From contig NZ_JQFW01000031.1 in assembly GCF_000753865.1 (NCBI RefSeq), positions 153,515 through 217,514 of the forward strand: DNA of 64,000 bases, read 5' to 3'. The DNA is from Alteromonas sp. LOR. GTDB taxonomy: Bacteria; Pseudomonadota; Gammaproteobacteria; Enterobacterales; Alteromonadaceae. A model generated the notes under the pieces. The model did no database searches, was not told the DNA's origin, and worked only from the letters and a program-made list of their open reading frames with translations. Of this stretch, positions 18,705 through 27,597 are shown piece after piece (the stretch's first letter is position 1; the number at the start of each line of letters is the position of its first letter). A program made the position numbers and the translations under genes.

Positions 18705-20591
18705 CTACTCACACGCCACAGAAAAGAAGTCCTTGGTATCTGAAACTTTTATCTGAGGAAATAATGCCACTAGCTTATCGAAGTAATGTTTTTGTGAAAT
18801 CTTTTTTTCTAGCATTTGCCGCTGATGGTGGGGTAAGAATTCATAACCATTTTCAATAAAATAGTCTGCAAAAAGCTTATTCTCTGTATCATCATCAGTA
18901 AAGCTGCTGACTCCGTTGACTTCAGTTAATTTCAGGTCACTATAGCCTTGTAAGAAAAAGAAAAGTGGGTCAAACAATTCTTCATCGCTAATCTCTATCT
19001 TGCTTATCAGAGTGGAAAATAAATCGAACTTGCCTTGAAAAGCGAGTTGATTCAGTAAAATGTAGCTCTTTGAACTATCGTTAAAATCTAAGGTTTCGAG
19101 CCAGAGTGGGGCGCTACGCATTGATAATAGCGCTTGCTTGGCTTCCATACTCACCGGTTTCGGGAACAACCCGGCATTGCTCATCAACCGTCTCACTGTC
19201 TGTTTATCATTGCCTCTGTTTTCTAGATAGCCATCGGCGATCAATCCAATTAATACAGCTCTTTCATCATCGGTAAGTTCGGGAATAGTCAGCTCGCTTG
19301 GAGATACGTCACGAAGCGTTAGTCCTTCTGAAAAAATACGCATAGTTATATCTCTTAAGGCTTCTTTAACCGCACTCGTTGTGCCAACAAAGTCAGAAAA
19401 ATTTCTTTCTACGTCACACAATTTAAACTCGATTGAATTTACCGCCTCTCGAGTCAAAGAGGTGGGCTCAAATAATTGCCACTCACCTTTTTTATACCGT
19501 CGTGATTCAATCCAATCAGAGGGTGCGTTGCATTGTTGGCTCTTTTTTCGTAATGCTTCTTGTGTTGGTGTCGATGCGAGTAAATCAATAGGTACATTGT
19601 TGGGCTCTAGTGTCTCGAGCACCGTATAATCGATGAATATTCCTAATTCGATAAGCTTGGATGCCGCTGCTGTCGCATTTGATGGTCCAAAAAAAGCGGG
19701 CATATCTTTCACTACAATGGTGGCATTTTCTTGCTGAATTAGTGCAATTATTTGCTTTAGTATGTTTCTATTTGGTTCATCTGAAATAGATTGATATAAC
19801 GCATTCAACAAACTTGAAATAAACTGGTTCTGATACTTGCTTTCTTGAACTAGAAGTGAAGGGTAACGCTCCATTAACGCAAGAGATAACTCATAATAAT
19901 CATACTCTAAACTCGATTTTATTAATCCTTTTATAGGTGAGATTTGCGGATCTTGCAATAGTTCGACTGGAATATGAGCTAGTGCGTTATCTATAGTAGA
20001 GATAACATCGTCGAGCGAGCGTTTTTCCACAATGGCCCGATTGATAGGCTTCACGTCAACATTAGCAAAAAGCTGCTCTGCACGAGTTTGAACCCGTTGA
20101 TAACGGCCTGACTCAATCGTGCTTTGAAATTCTTTTAGTTGTGAAGCAACATGAGATGAAGAGCCTAACGTTGTAGTAGCTAACGGATATTGCTTTATAA
20201 CCTCGTAAAAGGTGATAACGTTAAACCACTCCTCTGCGGGAAACGCGCCTACCTCCATCCAAATTGCGTCAGCGACAATTTCTTTGGGCTCTCCCGCCAA
20301 ATAGGCTTGCATAGCTGCCTCTAGCGCCAACTTTCTACGCTTTTCTAAATCAGCACTACTCTCTTCAATTACTGAGTCGCACTCTTTATCGGAGAGCGTT
20401 TTTTCGGGAAATGGCAGAAGTACTAGCTTTGTGCCTTCTGGTGTCAGAGCATCATCTGTTCTATTTGTGACAGTTGCGTCTCTTGGAGCGGATTTTTTTT
20501 CGATAACGGGGCTTTCGGTGGTATTTTGTATATTGAGGTAGACTGCCGCAACCAGACAAGCCACAACGCCAATTACTATGATCAATTTCAA
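18705..20591 (-). CDS. Hypothetical membrane-anchored protein, 628 aa
   Basis: I do not recognise this protein. It begins with a single hydrophobic segment (residues about 3-20, LIIVIGVVACLVAAVYL) preceded by one Lys. That fits a signal anchor, or a signal peptide exposing the rest to the periplasm. A short Ser/Thr/Lys-rich linker follows, then about 560 residues that look mostly alpha-helical, with many short Leu-rich helices and no obvious catalytic motif. This could be a helical-repeat scaffold. The start is TTG at 20591-20589, with AAGGA about 9 bases upstream. It seems to be a single-gene unit or the distal gene after the hydrolase, 67 bases away. Confidence 0.8.
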   Translation of the reverse strand: MKLIIVIGVVACLVAAVYLNIQNTTESPVIEKKSAPRDATVTNRTDDALTPEGTKLVLLPFPEKTLSDKECDSVIEESSADLEKRRKLALEAAMQAYLAGEPKEIVADAIWMEVGAFPAEEWFNVITFYEVIKQYPLATTTLGSSSHVASQLKEFQSTIESGRYQRVQTRAEQLFANVDVKPINRAIVEKRSLDDVISTIDNALAHIPVELLQDPQISPIKGLIKSSLEYDYYELSLALMERYPSLLVQESKYQNQFISSLLNALYQSISDEPNRNILKQIIALIQQENATIVVKDMPAFFGPSNATAAASKLIELGIFIDYTVLETLEPNNVPIDLLASTPTQEALRKKSQQCNAPSDWIESRRYKKGEWQLFEPTSLTREAVNSIEFKLCDVERNFSDFVGTTSAVKEALRDITMRIFSEGLTLRDVSPSELTIPELTDDERAVLIGLIADGYLENRGNDKQTVRRLMSNAGLFPKPVSMEAKQALLSMRSAPLWLETLDFNDSSKSYILLNQLAFQGKFDLFSTLISKIEISDEELFDPLFFFLQGYSDLKLTEVNGVSSFTDDDTENKLFADYFIENGYEFLPHHQRQMLEKKISQKHYFDKLVALFPQIKVSDTKDFFSVACE

Positions 20592-20658
20592 ACTAACATC
20601 CTTATTCTTTTCTTACTTGAATTCAACAGCATTGTCAGTGCTAACTATTGAAGTCAAG

Positions 20659-21528
20659 TTATGTGCTTTTTGTGCTTTCTTCAATATGTTCAAGCACTGA
20701 CGCTAAAACCTGTTGAGGGCTTTCTATTTGTGGGTAATGACCAATGTTTTCCAATTCTACAATATTGGGGTTAGGCATTAGTTCCCTATATCGGGCTGCC
20801 ATATGAGCACCTGAAATAGGGTCCGCTGCGCCAATCGTTAAACGAATAGGAACTGTGGCATTTTGAAGTGCCGTCACCCAGCGCTCTCTGTGCTTTTTGC
20901 GTTGCTTCATGTAATCCAGCAGCAGGTGCATATATTTATGACCGTTGTTGGTGCTGATCAACGTCCAAAAATCATCAATGTCTTGTTTTGTTGGCGGTGT
21001 ATTTTCGCCAAAAATACCCCGCATACTTTTTCTCACCGCGTTTTTATTTAAGAGGTGAATTAGCAGCCCACCTAAAGGTGATAGAAGAAGCTTTTGAATA
21101 GGCAGTGCTCGATGTGTTTCGGGAAAGAGGCCGCCATTTAAAAGGTGTAGGGTGTCAATGTGAAACGACAGCGTACCGTCTGCCTGCTGGGCCATAAGTT
21201 CTTGGGCAACAGTGTCGCCATAGTCGTGTGAAACCACATGGGCATTGGATACGTTTAGGTGTTTCAGTAGTGCGCAAATAGCACTTACTTGTTCAGTGAT
21301 TTGATATTTAGTGGGCGCCTTACTACTGAATCCGAACCCCAACATGTCCAAGGTGATACAGCGAAAGTGTTGAGTTAGCGTGGGCCATAGCTTAACCCAG
21401 TCGTAACTTGCTGTTGGGTAACCGTGGATAAGCAGCAAAACAGGGCCTTCGCCATCAGTTCGGTAAAATAGCGCTTGCTGGTGATAAGTAAAATACTCGC
21501 CGCCGCTCTGCCATTTTGTTAACTGCAT
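20659..21528 (-). CDS. Alpha/beta-fold hydrolase with Asp nucleophile (epoxide hydrolase / haloalkane dehalogenase-like)
   Basis: A 289-residue soluble alpha/beta hydrolase. Visible motifs are the oxyanion-hole HGYPTASYDW (residues 35-44), LDMLGFGFS, the nucleophile elbow VSHDYGDT with Asp102, and the C-terminal catalytic His in IGHYPQIESP (about 264). An Asp in the H-D-x-G elbow is typical of epoxide hydrolases and haloalkane dehalogenases, which form an alkyl-enzyme ester; esterases and lipases have Ser. The lid region (about residues 130-220) is Lys/Arg-rich, with an MKQRKKHRERW stretch. Substrate unknown. No signal peptide, so cytoplasmic. The gap to the DUF945 gene upstream is 38 bases, so co-transcription is possible. 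Confidence 0.88.
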   Translation of the reverse strand: MQLTKWQSGGEYFTYHQQALFYRTDGEGPVLLLIHGYPTASYDWVKLWPTLTQHFRCITLDMLGFGFSSKAPTKYQITEQVSAICALLKHLNVSNAHVVSHDYGDTVAQELMAQQADGTLSFHIDTLHLLNGGLFPETHRALPIQKLLLSPLGGLLIHLLNKNAVRKSMRGIFGENTPPTKQDIDDFWTLISTNNGHKYMHLLLDYMKQRKKHRERWVTALQNATVPIRLTIGAADPISGAHMAARYRELMPNPNIVELENIGHYPQIESPQQVLASVLEHIEESTKST

Positions 21529-21566
21529 GTTTGAATACCCTGTTCAGTTATTGGTTTGCTTCCTCA

Positions 21567-22994
21567 CTACTGAGCAAATGGTAACGGGATCTCGGCGCCG
21601 TTAAGGTTAGCCTTTCCGTCTTTTAATACAAATTCTGCGTCGTAGCCATTTTCAGTTTGCTGGATAAAACCTTGTTCTACAAAGGTGTTTAACACCATGG
21701 GAACCTGTTGCGCTGCAAGGCTTTGCAGCTCTTCTGCTGTCATGCCTTGAGTTTGCGGATTAGCAGCAAGTTCAGCAACCATATACCCTGAAGCCATGCT
21801 TTCAACGAATGCTTTGTCGGCTTTAATTTCTGCATTAGCGAGTAAGTGGGACACCCAGTAGCTTGGATCTTCAAGGGTGTCTGGAAGCGCAGTAACACCC
21901 ACGAGCTTTGAATTAGCCTTACCGGTAAAACTGCCTTCAGGTAAGGTCATGGCAAGCTTGGTAATATTAATTTCAGGCTCAGTTTGTAGCTGTTGTAATA
22001 AATTATCTTTGATAAACGCCTGAAGCTTTTCTGGCAATTCGTCGGCAGGCGTTGATAGCGTAGAATTGCTAAAATCTTGATAGGCTTTGATGAAATCTAC
22101 ATCAAGGTTGTTGATGGCAATGCCGATCACCATATCAGAGGCATCTTGTGCAGCACCTTCAACTTTGTCAACCGCATACTCAACATACACACTGGCCGTA
22201 TTGGTGTCTTCATCAATATCCGTATTGGTAATGACACGTAGCGCTTCAACGAGAATGTTCGTTCCCGTTTCATCTGAAAATACCATTTCTTCAATGGCAA
22301 TAGCCGCATCACCCTCAAACAGTTCACCGTTCATAGCCGCAAGCATATCGACGTCGTCGTTGTAGGTAATATCAGCGGTGGTGTTCAACATTTCAAATGA
22401 GAAAGCACCATCGTTCATAGTAAGTGACTCAGCCTGTCCCTGATAGCGAATGCCATCACCTTCATGTTTCGCTTCACCATTAAAGCCTGAAAAGTTTAGG
22501 GTTAGCTCGTCATCTACACCTTGTAGTGCTGGAATCGCATCGGAGTAATTTAGACCATTGAAAAGGCCTAACGTACCTTCGTTAAAATACAGAGGCACGT
22601 CTTCGGGCCAGGCTACATACTCGCGAAGCGCTTCACCTTGAACTGCGATATTGTATTTTACTTTTGCAATACCCACACCGTCACCAAAATAGATGGGGCC
22701 ATGATAGGCGTTTACATTAGCGATTATGGTGGGGTTCTCCATGCTAACGTCTTGAGTGTTGTCCACTTGCTGCGCGGCTAATATACCGTTGATATCTAGC
22801 GCGATCTCTATTTGTGCACTGCTGCTAAACCAACCTTTGTCGTAAGACACTATTGATGCAGAATACAGCGGCTGTTCGTTTAACGCAGCAAGGGTGCTGC
22901 GTGTTTTTGTTTCAATGTTATTGCCGATAAAAGTGGGGGCAATTAAAAGCGCAGCAAGGGTAACTCCGCCGCCTAAAATGAATGCTTTATTCAA
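21567..22994 (-). CDS. DUF945 (YdgA-family) protein
   Basis: A 475-residue protein with an N-terminal signal anchor (AFILGGGVTLAALLIAPTFIG) and then the family hallmark: a conserved start of the periplasmic part ending in SIVSYDKGWFSSSAQIEI. The rest is beta-rich, with repeated short strands, and ends in DGKANLNGAEIPLPFAQ, as in E. coli YdgA relatives. The family has no firmly established biochemical role; it is an envelope protein. The start is TTG at 22994 with AAAGGA upstream. It lies 37 bases downstream of gspN in the same direction and might be read through from the secretion operon, although it is not a known Gsp component. Confidence 0.85.
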   Translation of the reverse strand: MNKAFILGGGVTLAALLIAPTFIGNNIETKTRSTLAALNEQPLYSASIVSYDKGWFSSSAQIEIALDINGILAAQQVDNTQDVSMENPTIIANVNAYHGPIYFGDGVGIAKVKYNIAVQGEALREYVAWPEDVPLYFNEGTLGLFNGLNYSDAIPALQGVDDELTLNFSGFNGEAKHEGDGIRYQGQAESLTMNDGAFSFEMLNTTADITYNDDVDMLAAMNGELFEGDAAIAIEEMVFSDETGTNILVEALRVITNTDIDEDTNTASVYVEYAVDKVEGAAQDASDMVIGIAINNLDVDFIKAYQDFSNSTLSTPADELPEKLQAFIKDNLLQQLQTEPEINITKLAMTLPEGSFTGKANSKLVGVTALPDTLEDPSYWVSHLLANAEIKADKAFVESMASGYMVAELAANPQTQGMTAEELQSLAAQQVPMVLNTFVEQGFIQQTENGYDAEFVLKDGKANLNGAEIPLPFAQ

Positions 22995-23031
22995 AGTACA
23001 GTCCTTTGTTTGTGTAATTAAAAATCAAAAT

Positions 23032-23787
23032 TTAAAGCTTAATTTGCGTGTAGCCATTGGCGTCAGGCGTGCCGAAAAGCCGTGCCGCTTGGTGCACCTC
23101 ATTGGGCAAACTGTCGTCGGGCTTAAATTTTCCAGCGACTTGGAATTTTTGCATGTCGGCTTGAATGGTTGCATCGATAGACAGCCCAAGCATATTTGGC
23201 TCGTTTACGGTAATGCCAATATCGTCACCTTCGCAGCGAAGCTTAGCCGAATAGGTCCCAAAATCGATAGGGCCTTTGGTGCCAGCCACTGTCGCGTTTA
23301 GCCAGTCACCCGTGCCAGAGAGTGCGCGGCATGTTGGCCCGTAGTGCAACTCGTCTAACTTTACTTTAAAGCGGCCGCCTGCGTTAACTGGCAGCGGTAG
23401 CTGAACTTGAGCTAGCACTCTATCGACAGGCAAATACAGCGTAAATGCCTCTGTGCTTACCGATGTTTGACTAAACAGCCCTGTTGAAATTGGGCCTTCA
23501 AAAGCAATGTCGTTTTTATCGCGAATATTGCCTGCTTTTACATCAAGATTAATGCTGCCAATGAGCATGTAAAGCGGGTTTAATTCCCATTTTACATTGT
23601 TAATAGGAAGACCGTTTACCACCACAGTTTGAGCTTTTCCGCTAAACAGCGTTCCGCTCACGCCTTCAATAGAGACATTTTGCGGCAGTGTTATGCGGCC
23701 AATAACTTGAACCGCGGGCATGTAAGCAATGGCAAATAATAAAAACGCGATTATTCCGCCTACAATCCAGCTTATTTTTGACTTCAT
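23032..23787 (-). CDS. gspN: Type II secretion system protein N
   Basis: A 251-residue inner-membrane protein with one N-terminal transmembrane segment (ISWIVGGIIAFLLFAIAYMP) and a beta-rich periplasmic domain. Family features include LPQNVSIEGVSGTLFSGKA, VKWELNPLYML and a late Cys pair (PTCRALSG and LRCEG) that could form a disulfide. GspN is an accessory part of the inner-membrane platform. It is the last gene of the gsp operon, and its ATG overlaps the gspM stop by 4 bases (ATGA), implying translational coupling. Confidence 0.92.
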   Translation of the reverse strand: MKSKISWIVGGIIAFLLFAIAYMPAVQVIGRITLPQNVSIEGVSGTLFSGKAQTVVVNGLPINNVKWELNPLYMLIGSINLDVKAGNIRDKNDIAFEGPISTGLFSQTSVSTEAFTLYLPVDRVLAQVQLPLPVNAGGRFKVKLDELHYGPTCRALSGTGDWLNATVAGTKGPIDFGTYSAKLRCEGDDIGITVNEPNMLGLSIDATIQADMQKFQVAGKFKPDDSLPNEVHQAARLFGTPDANGYTQIKL

Positions 23788-24263
23788 GCTTTACCTAATC
23801 GTAATCGACGAATTTTGATAAACCCTTCGGCATCGGCCGATGTTATATCTGCTTGTAAAATCACCACGCCCATACTTTCCATGGTTTTAAGCCACTCTAG
23901 CACATTGTTAAACGGCGCTTGGTCAACCCAAATTTGAAGCTCATCGTTTTGTGGCTGCATGCGCGAAATAGCGATGTCGTGCTTTGCTACCGTGCGATTG
24001 ACTGCCTGCGGCAGCGAACCAGAAAAGCCTTGGCTAGTGCCAGAGACACGGCGCAGTTGTTTTGCTCTTGCGGCACTGTCTTTTACCCACACCAACAGTG
24101 ACTGCTGATTATCGAGTAACTTTTGCTGCTGCGAAAGCGCATTGTTAAGGGGAGACCAAATAGCAAAATAAAATATGGCGATCACAACGAATACGCCAGA
24201 TATCAGTACAAGCTTTTGCTCGCGCTCAGTCAGTGCTTTATATTTTTCTAATAGCGCGTTCAT
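23784..24263 (-). CDS. gspM: Type II secretion system protein M
   Basis: A 159-residue bitopic inner-membrane protein. A short cytoplasmic N-terminus (MNALLEKYKALTEREQKL) leads into a transmembrane segment (VLISGVFVVIAIFYFAIW), then a coiled-coil linker (ALSQQQKLLDNQQSLLVWV) and a small ferredoxin-like periplasmic domain containing the typical NNVLEWLKTME. It partners with GspL to anchor the GspE ATPase. Its start overlaps the gspL stop by 4 bases. Confidence 0.93.
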   Translation of the reverse strand: MNALLEKYKALTEREQKLVLISGVFVVIAIFYFAIWSPLNNALSQQQKLLDNQQSLLVWVKDSAARAKQLRRVSGTSQGFSGSLPQAVNRTVAKHDIAISRMQPQNDELQIWVDQAPFNNVLEWLKTMESMGVVILQADITSADAEGFIKIRRLRLGKA

Positions 24264-25459
24264 GACGTACTCCTAATAGACACTGTGCCAACCACACCGC
24301 TATCGCGATTATTTATCGCACCTTGCTCAACCAAAAAACCAGCCTGCTCGGCGGTTTTCTTAAATTGCTCAAGTGCTTCAAAACTTTTGCCTTCGGCCTG
24401 AATGCGTATTTCAGTGCGACTGGCGTCAAAGCGAAGGGTTTGCGGTTTGACGTCAGTGGCAGCAAATGCGGGAGAAAGCTGGTCTAGCATAATTAGCATG
24501 GACGCATTGCCGCCACCTTGTTCTAATTTGGCCATCTCACTTTGCAGCTTGCGGCGCACATCTCGGTAGGTGCCAATATTGGGAAACCCGCTTTTCACAG
24601 TGTTGCTAATTTCACTGCGCAATGTGTCGTTTTGCGACTGTAATTGATACAGCGTGGCCGTTTTATCAATTAAGGCTGTGCATAGCACAAGCACCGCTAG
24701 CACAGCTGCTACGCGCCATTGAGACAGGGCACTGCTGCGTTTGCGTTTAACTTTGTATTCGCCTTGGCATAAGTTAAAACTAGTAGCCGTTGCCTCTTTA
24801 GCAAGCACCTGCATGGGAAGCTCTAAAGGCGTTTCGGTTTCTTCTATATTGGGTAAACCCGATAGGTCGATACCGGCATAGTTGGTCACGCTCACCGGCG
24901 CTGAATGCTGTGAAGTAAAGTGAGCGAGTGTTGGCAGTAGCCACTGCTGCTCGCCTTGAATGCCTTTGAAATTATCCTGGCGAACTAAGAGCTGATCACC
25001 GAGGGTCAAAATAGACCAACCGTCAGCTGTGTGAGGCACTGCGAGCACATCTGGAATAATGGTGTCACACGCCAAATTAGCGTCTTGCAGCCATAGTTGC
25101 CATTGCTGCATTTTTTCATGACTCACGATAGCAACTGCTTGCTCGTTACCCACTTTTGGACCTAACGCAAAAAACTGCTGACTAATATCTGTGGCAAGCT
25201 CTTCTTCAAGCATATAGGGCAGTGCGGCAATCACTTTTCTGCCAGCTCGCGGTGGTAGTGTTACCCATTTGAGTAAAATGTCGCTGCTTGGCGCTAATGC
25301 AATAACGCTTCGCTGGCCAGTGCGCTCTGTAAGCGTACCTAATGCGTCGGCGTTCTCTAACTCGCCCGATGCCATTATTTCATCATCGGCAGTTGAGTAA
25401 ACCAACCAGCTGACGGCGTCGCTTTTATTCGCGCCCAGCCTTACCAGTAGTTGTTCCAT
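24260..25459 (-). CDS. gspL: Type II secretion system protein L
   Basis: A 399-residue protein. The first 230 or so residues form the actin-like cytoplasmic domain that binds GspE, including WVTLPPRAGRKVIAALPYML and EEELATDISQQFFAL. A single transmembrane segment (WRVAAVLAVLVLCTALI, about residue 250) follows, then a periplasmic domain that pairs with GspM. Length and layout are normal. The stop/start junction with gspK shares one base (TAATG), which suggests coupled translation. Confidence 0.94.
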   Translation of the reverse strand: MEQLLVRLGANKSDAVSWLVYSTADDEIMASGELENADALGTLTERTGQRSVIALAPSSDILLKWVTLPPRAGRKVIAALPYMLEEELATDISQQFFALGPKVGNEQAVAIVSHEKMQQWQLWLQDANLACDTIIPDVLAVPHTADGWSILTLGDQLLVRQDNFKGIQGEQQWLLPTLAHFTSQHSAPVSVTNYAGIDLSGLPNIEETETPLELPMQVLAKEATATSFNLCQGEYKVKRKRSSALSQWRVAAVLAVLVLCTALIDKTATLYQLQSQNDTLRSEISNTVKSGFPNIGTYRDVRRKLQSEMAKLEQGGGNASMLIMLDQLSPAFAATDVKPQTLRFDASRTEIRIQAEGKSFEALEQFKKTAEQAGFLVEQGAINNRDSGVVGTVSIRSTS

Positions 25460-26562
25460 TATTGTGTTCCTCCGAACTCGCGCCTCAGTATGTTCACGCC
25501 GTTGTCTGTGCTTACTTGAAACACGGTGGAAAGCTTAAACGTTGCTTTATTATATTTAGTTTTTGTATGCAAAATAAAATACTCGGTTTTAACCGTAAAC
25601 CAGTCTCTGCGCGAATTAGACAGGGTAAGAGCTTGTATCGCCGGCTCGTTTAAAAAGTCGTCCACCTTGTCCCAACCTTCTTGCGGTCTATTGGCTAAAA
25701 GGCTGGTGGCTTGCTGCAAATCTAATCCGGTGAGCCCCGCTAAAAGCGGCGCTTCTTCTTCGTCTAATGTGTTGACGTTTATTTTTAACTCGTCGTTATC
25801 CGGAATAACGCACACTAATGGTAGAACGTTGCCCAGCCACTGTGGTGATGCGCCATTTATAATACGCAATTCACTGGTAGATGCCAGTGGGCCATTAGCC
25901 GCTAAATAAGGAAACTCTCGAGATTCATATTCACTGTCCTCAGCGCCCAAGGAGCGTTGGTTATCGTCCTCATCCACCCAATCGGCTAAACCGTCTCGAA
26001 ACGTATCTGCGGTATAGCTATCAAGGCCGTCTATCCCAAGTGTCAACAGCATATTGCTAAACGCGTCCATGGCTTCGGTGGTATCTCTTGAGCTGTTGGG
26101 GTTTGTGCCAACGTCACCAGAGTTGATTGCATTAAGGTTAAAGCAGGCTCGCAAGTCTTTTAAGTTGGCGGTAAGTCCACCACCTTCTAAGGGGTAAGCA
26201 AATTCTTGAGCCCAAGGTTGATCAAGGGATATCTTGTCTGGCGTCTCTTCAATCAGTGTTCTAATCGACTTTCTAGCAAAAGCTTCTGCGCCCAAGGCAT
26301 ACCAATACGCCTGATTATTGTCTTTTAAGTTCATAGTGCGCTGCACTTGAAGTTGCAGCCGAGTGCCCATTTCAGTGGCTAAAACCGCCACTAGCGCAAC
26401 GATCATAAGCACTATCATCAGTGCCACACCTTGCTGCTTTGCTGGCGACTGAAGGCGAGGTACTTTTCTTTGAGAGGACTTTGCTCGAGACGATCTGATA
26501 CGACCCGACCTTACACTGGCCGATTTTTCAACACTCGCTTTTAAATAAGAGCTATGCTTCAC
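25459..26562 (-). CDS. gspK: Type II secretion minor pseudopilin K
   Basis: A 367-residue minor pseudopilin that sits at the tip of the pseudopilus with GspI and GspJ. The class III signal is QQGVALMIVLMIVALVAVLA. As usual for GspK, the Glu at position +5 of the mature protein is absent. The large globular domain has the SAM-like motif region and LDEEEAPLLAGLTGLD. Oddly, about 44 residues precede the cleavage Gly, and they are very rich in Ser, Arg and Lys, where pseudopilin leaders are usually short. There is no later Met, and the ATG overlaps the gspJ stop by 4 bases, so I keep this start. Confidence 0.93.
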   Translation of the reverse strand: MKHSSYLKASVEKSASVRSGRIRSSRAKSSQRKVPRLQSPAKQQGVALMIVLMIVALVAVLATEMGTRLQLQVQRTMNLKDNNQAYWYALGAEAFARKSIRTLIEETPDKISLDQPWAQEFAYPLEGGGLTANLKDLRACFNLNAINSGDVGTNPNSSRDTTEAMDAFSNMLLTLGIDGLDSYTADTFRDGLADWVDEDDNQRSLGAEDSEYESREFPYLAANGPLASTSELRIINGASPQWLGNVLPLVCVIPDNDELKINVNTLDEEEAPLLAGLTGLDLQQATSLLANRPQEGWDKVDDFLNEPAIQALTLSNSRRDWFTVKTEYFILHTKTKYNKATFKLSTVFQVSTDNGVNILRREFGGTQ

Positions 26563-27191
26563 TGCGAGTCACCACTAACAAGGGTGAATTCACGACGAAG
26601 CATACCAAAGTCTTTGCTTACGAACTCGATAGCGACGGCTCGTGGAAGCACCGTGTCTTGGTATTTTTCGCTCCACTTAATATCGTCATCGTCTTTTATC
26701 GTCGACGAGGCATTGTTGCCAGATAAAAACTCAACCTTAAAGCTCTCAATATTTTCAAGCAGCACACGAACCTTGGGCTCGTAGCCAATCACGTTATCGA
26801 CGTAATTGCTGTATAGGCGCTCTAATTTATTATCCCGTAATCGATAGGCCACGTATTGCAGAGTACTTCTGGGCAGCATGAGTTGAGGGTTATGCCAACC
26901 GCCGCGAACAAAGCCGATGCCGCCGTCATCACTGCCGTCTACATCGCCGCCGGCCATCACAATTTCTTGTTTTTCACCGTTCGCGCGAACTGGCCTTGAT
27001 ACTGCCTGCTGTATATCGCGTTCTATGGTCACCATGGCCCGCTGTAGAAGCTGCAGTTTTTCAAAACGCTCTTGTGACAAGCTGTTGCTGTCTATCACCG
27101 TGGTGAGTAAGCCCGTGGACGCTAAGCCAATAAGCGTAAAAATGGCCATGGCCACTAAAATTTCAATGAGTGTAAAACCGCGCTGCATCAA
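26559..27191 (-). CDS. gspJ: Type II secretion minor pseudopilin J
   Basis: A 210-residue minor pseudopilin. It has a very short leader, MMQRG, then the prepilin-peptidase motif FTLIEILVAMAIFTLIGLAS with Glu at +5. The globular part shows the family features RFEKLQLLQRAMVTIERDIQ, LMLPRSTLQYVAYRL and LERLYSN. It forms the tip complex with GspI and GspK. It starts one base after gspI ends. Confidence 0.94.
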   Translation of the reverse strand: MMQRGFTLIEILVAMAIFTLIGLASTGLLTTVIDSNSLSQERFEKLQLLQRAMVTIERDIQQAVSRPVRANGEKQEIVMAGGDVDGSDDGGIGFVRGGWHNPQLMLPRSTLQYVAYRLRDNKLERLYSNYVDNVIGYEPKVRVLLENIESFKVEFLSGNNASSTIKDDDDIKWSEKYQDTVLPRAVAIEFVSKDFGMLRREFTLVSGDSQ

Positions 27192-27192
27192 T

Positions 27193-27597
27193 TTAGCTCT
27201 TCAAAGGCTTGGCGACGAACGTAGTTACTGAGGTTACAGTACTCACGTAATTTTTATCTTCACCAACAGAAATGGTAACCGCGCGTAAGTCACCGTCGTT
27301 AGTTTTGGTGACTTGTTGTTGCCAAAACCATGTGCGGTCTGCCATTTCCATGCTGCCTTTTAAGTTGTTTTTTGGCGGCCATGTGGTTTCAAGCTGAAGC
27401 TGGTTTAATCGATTACTCGCCACCCAGTTAGCAAAGGTCACGGATTCAATTTGTCCAACGCTGGACAAGTGATCGCCAGCGGCTTTTAAAATAGCGGTAC
27501 CTGTTAATGCAAAAATGAGCAGCGCCACCATCACTTCAAGTAGCGTTAGCCCTTTTTGTTTATCTTTATTAAGAGTTGCGCGCTGGTGCATACTCAT
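27193..27597 (-). CDS. gspI: Type II secretion minor pseudopilin I
   Basis: A 134-residue minor pseudopilin with a leader ending in KQKG and then LTLLEVMVALLIFALTGTAI (Glu at +5). The family-typical FANWVASNRLNQLQLE follows, then a short beta domain. In known systems GspI starts assembly of the tip complex with GspJ and GspK. Its ATG overlaps the gspH stop by 4 bases. Confidence 0.94.
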   Translation of the reverse strand: MSMHQRATLNKDKQKGLTLLEVMVALLIFALTGTAILKAAGDHLSSVGQIESVTFANWVASNRLNQLQLETTWPPKNNLKGSMEMADRTWFWQQQVTKTNDGDLRAVTISVGEDKNYVSTVTSVTTFVAKPLKS

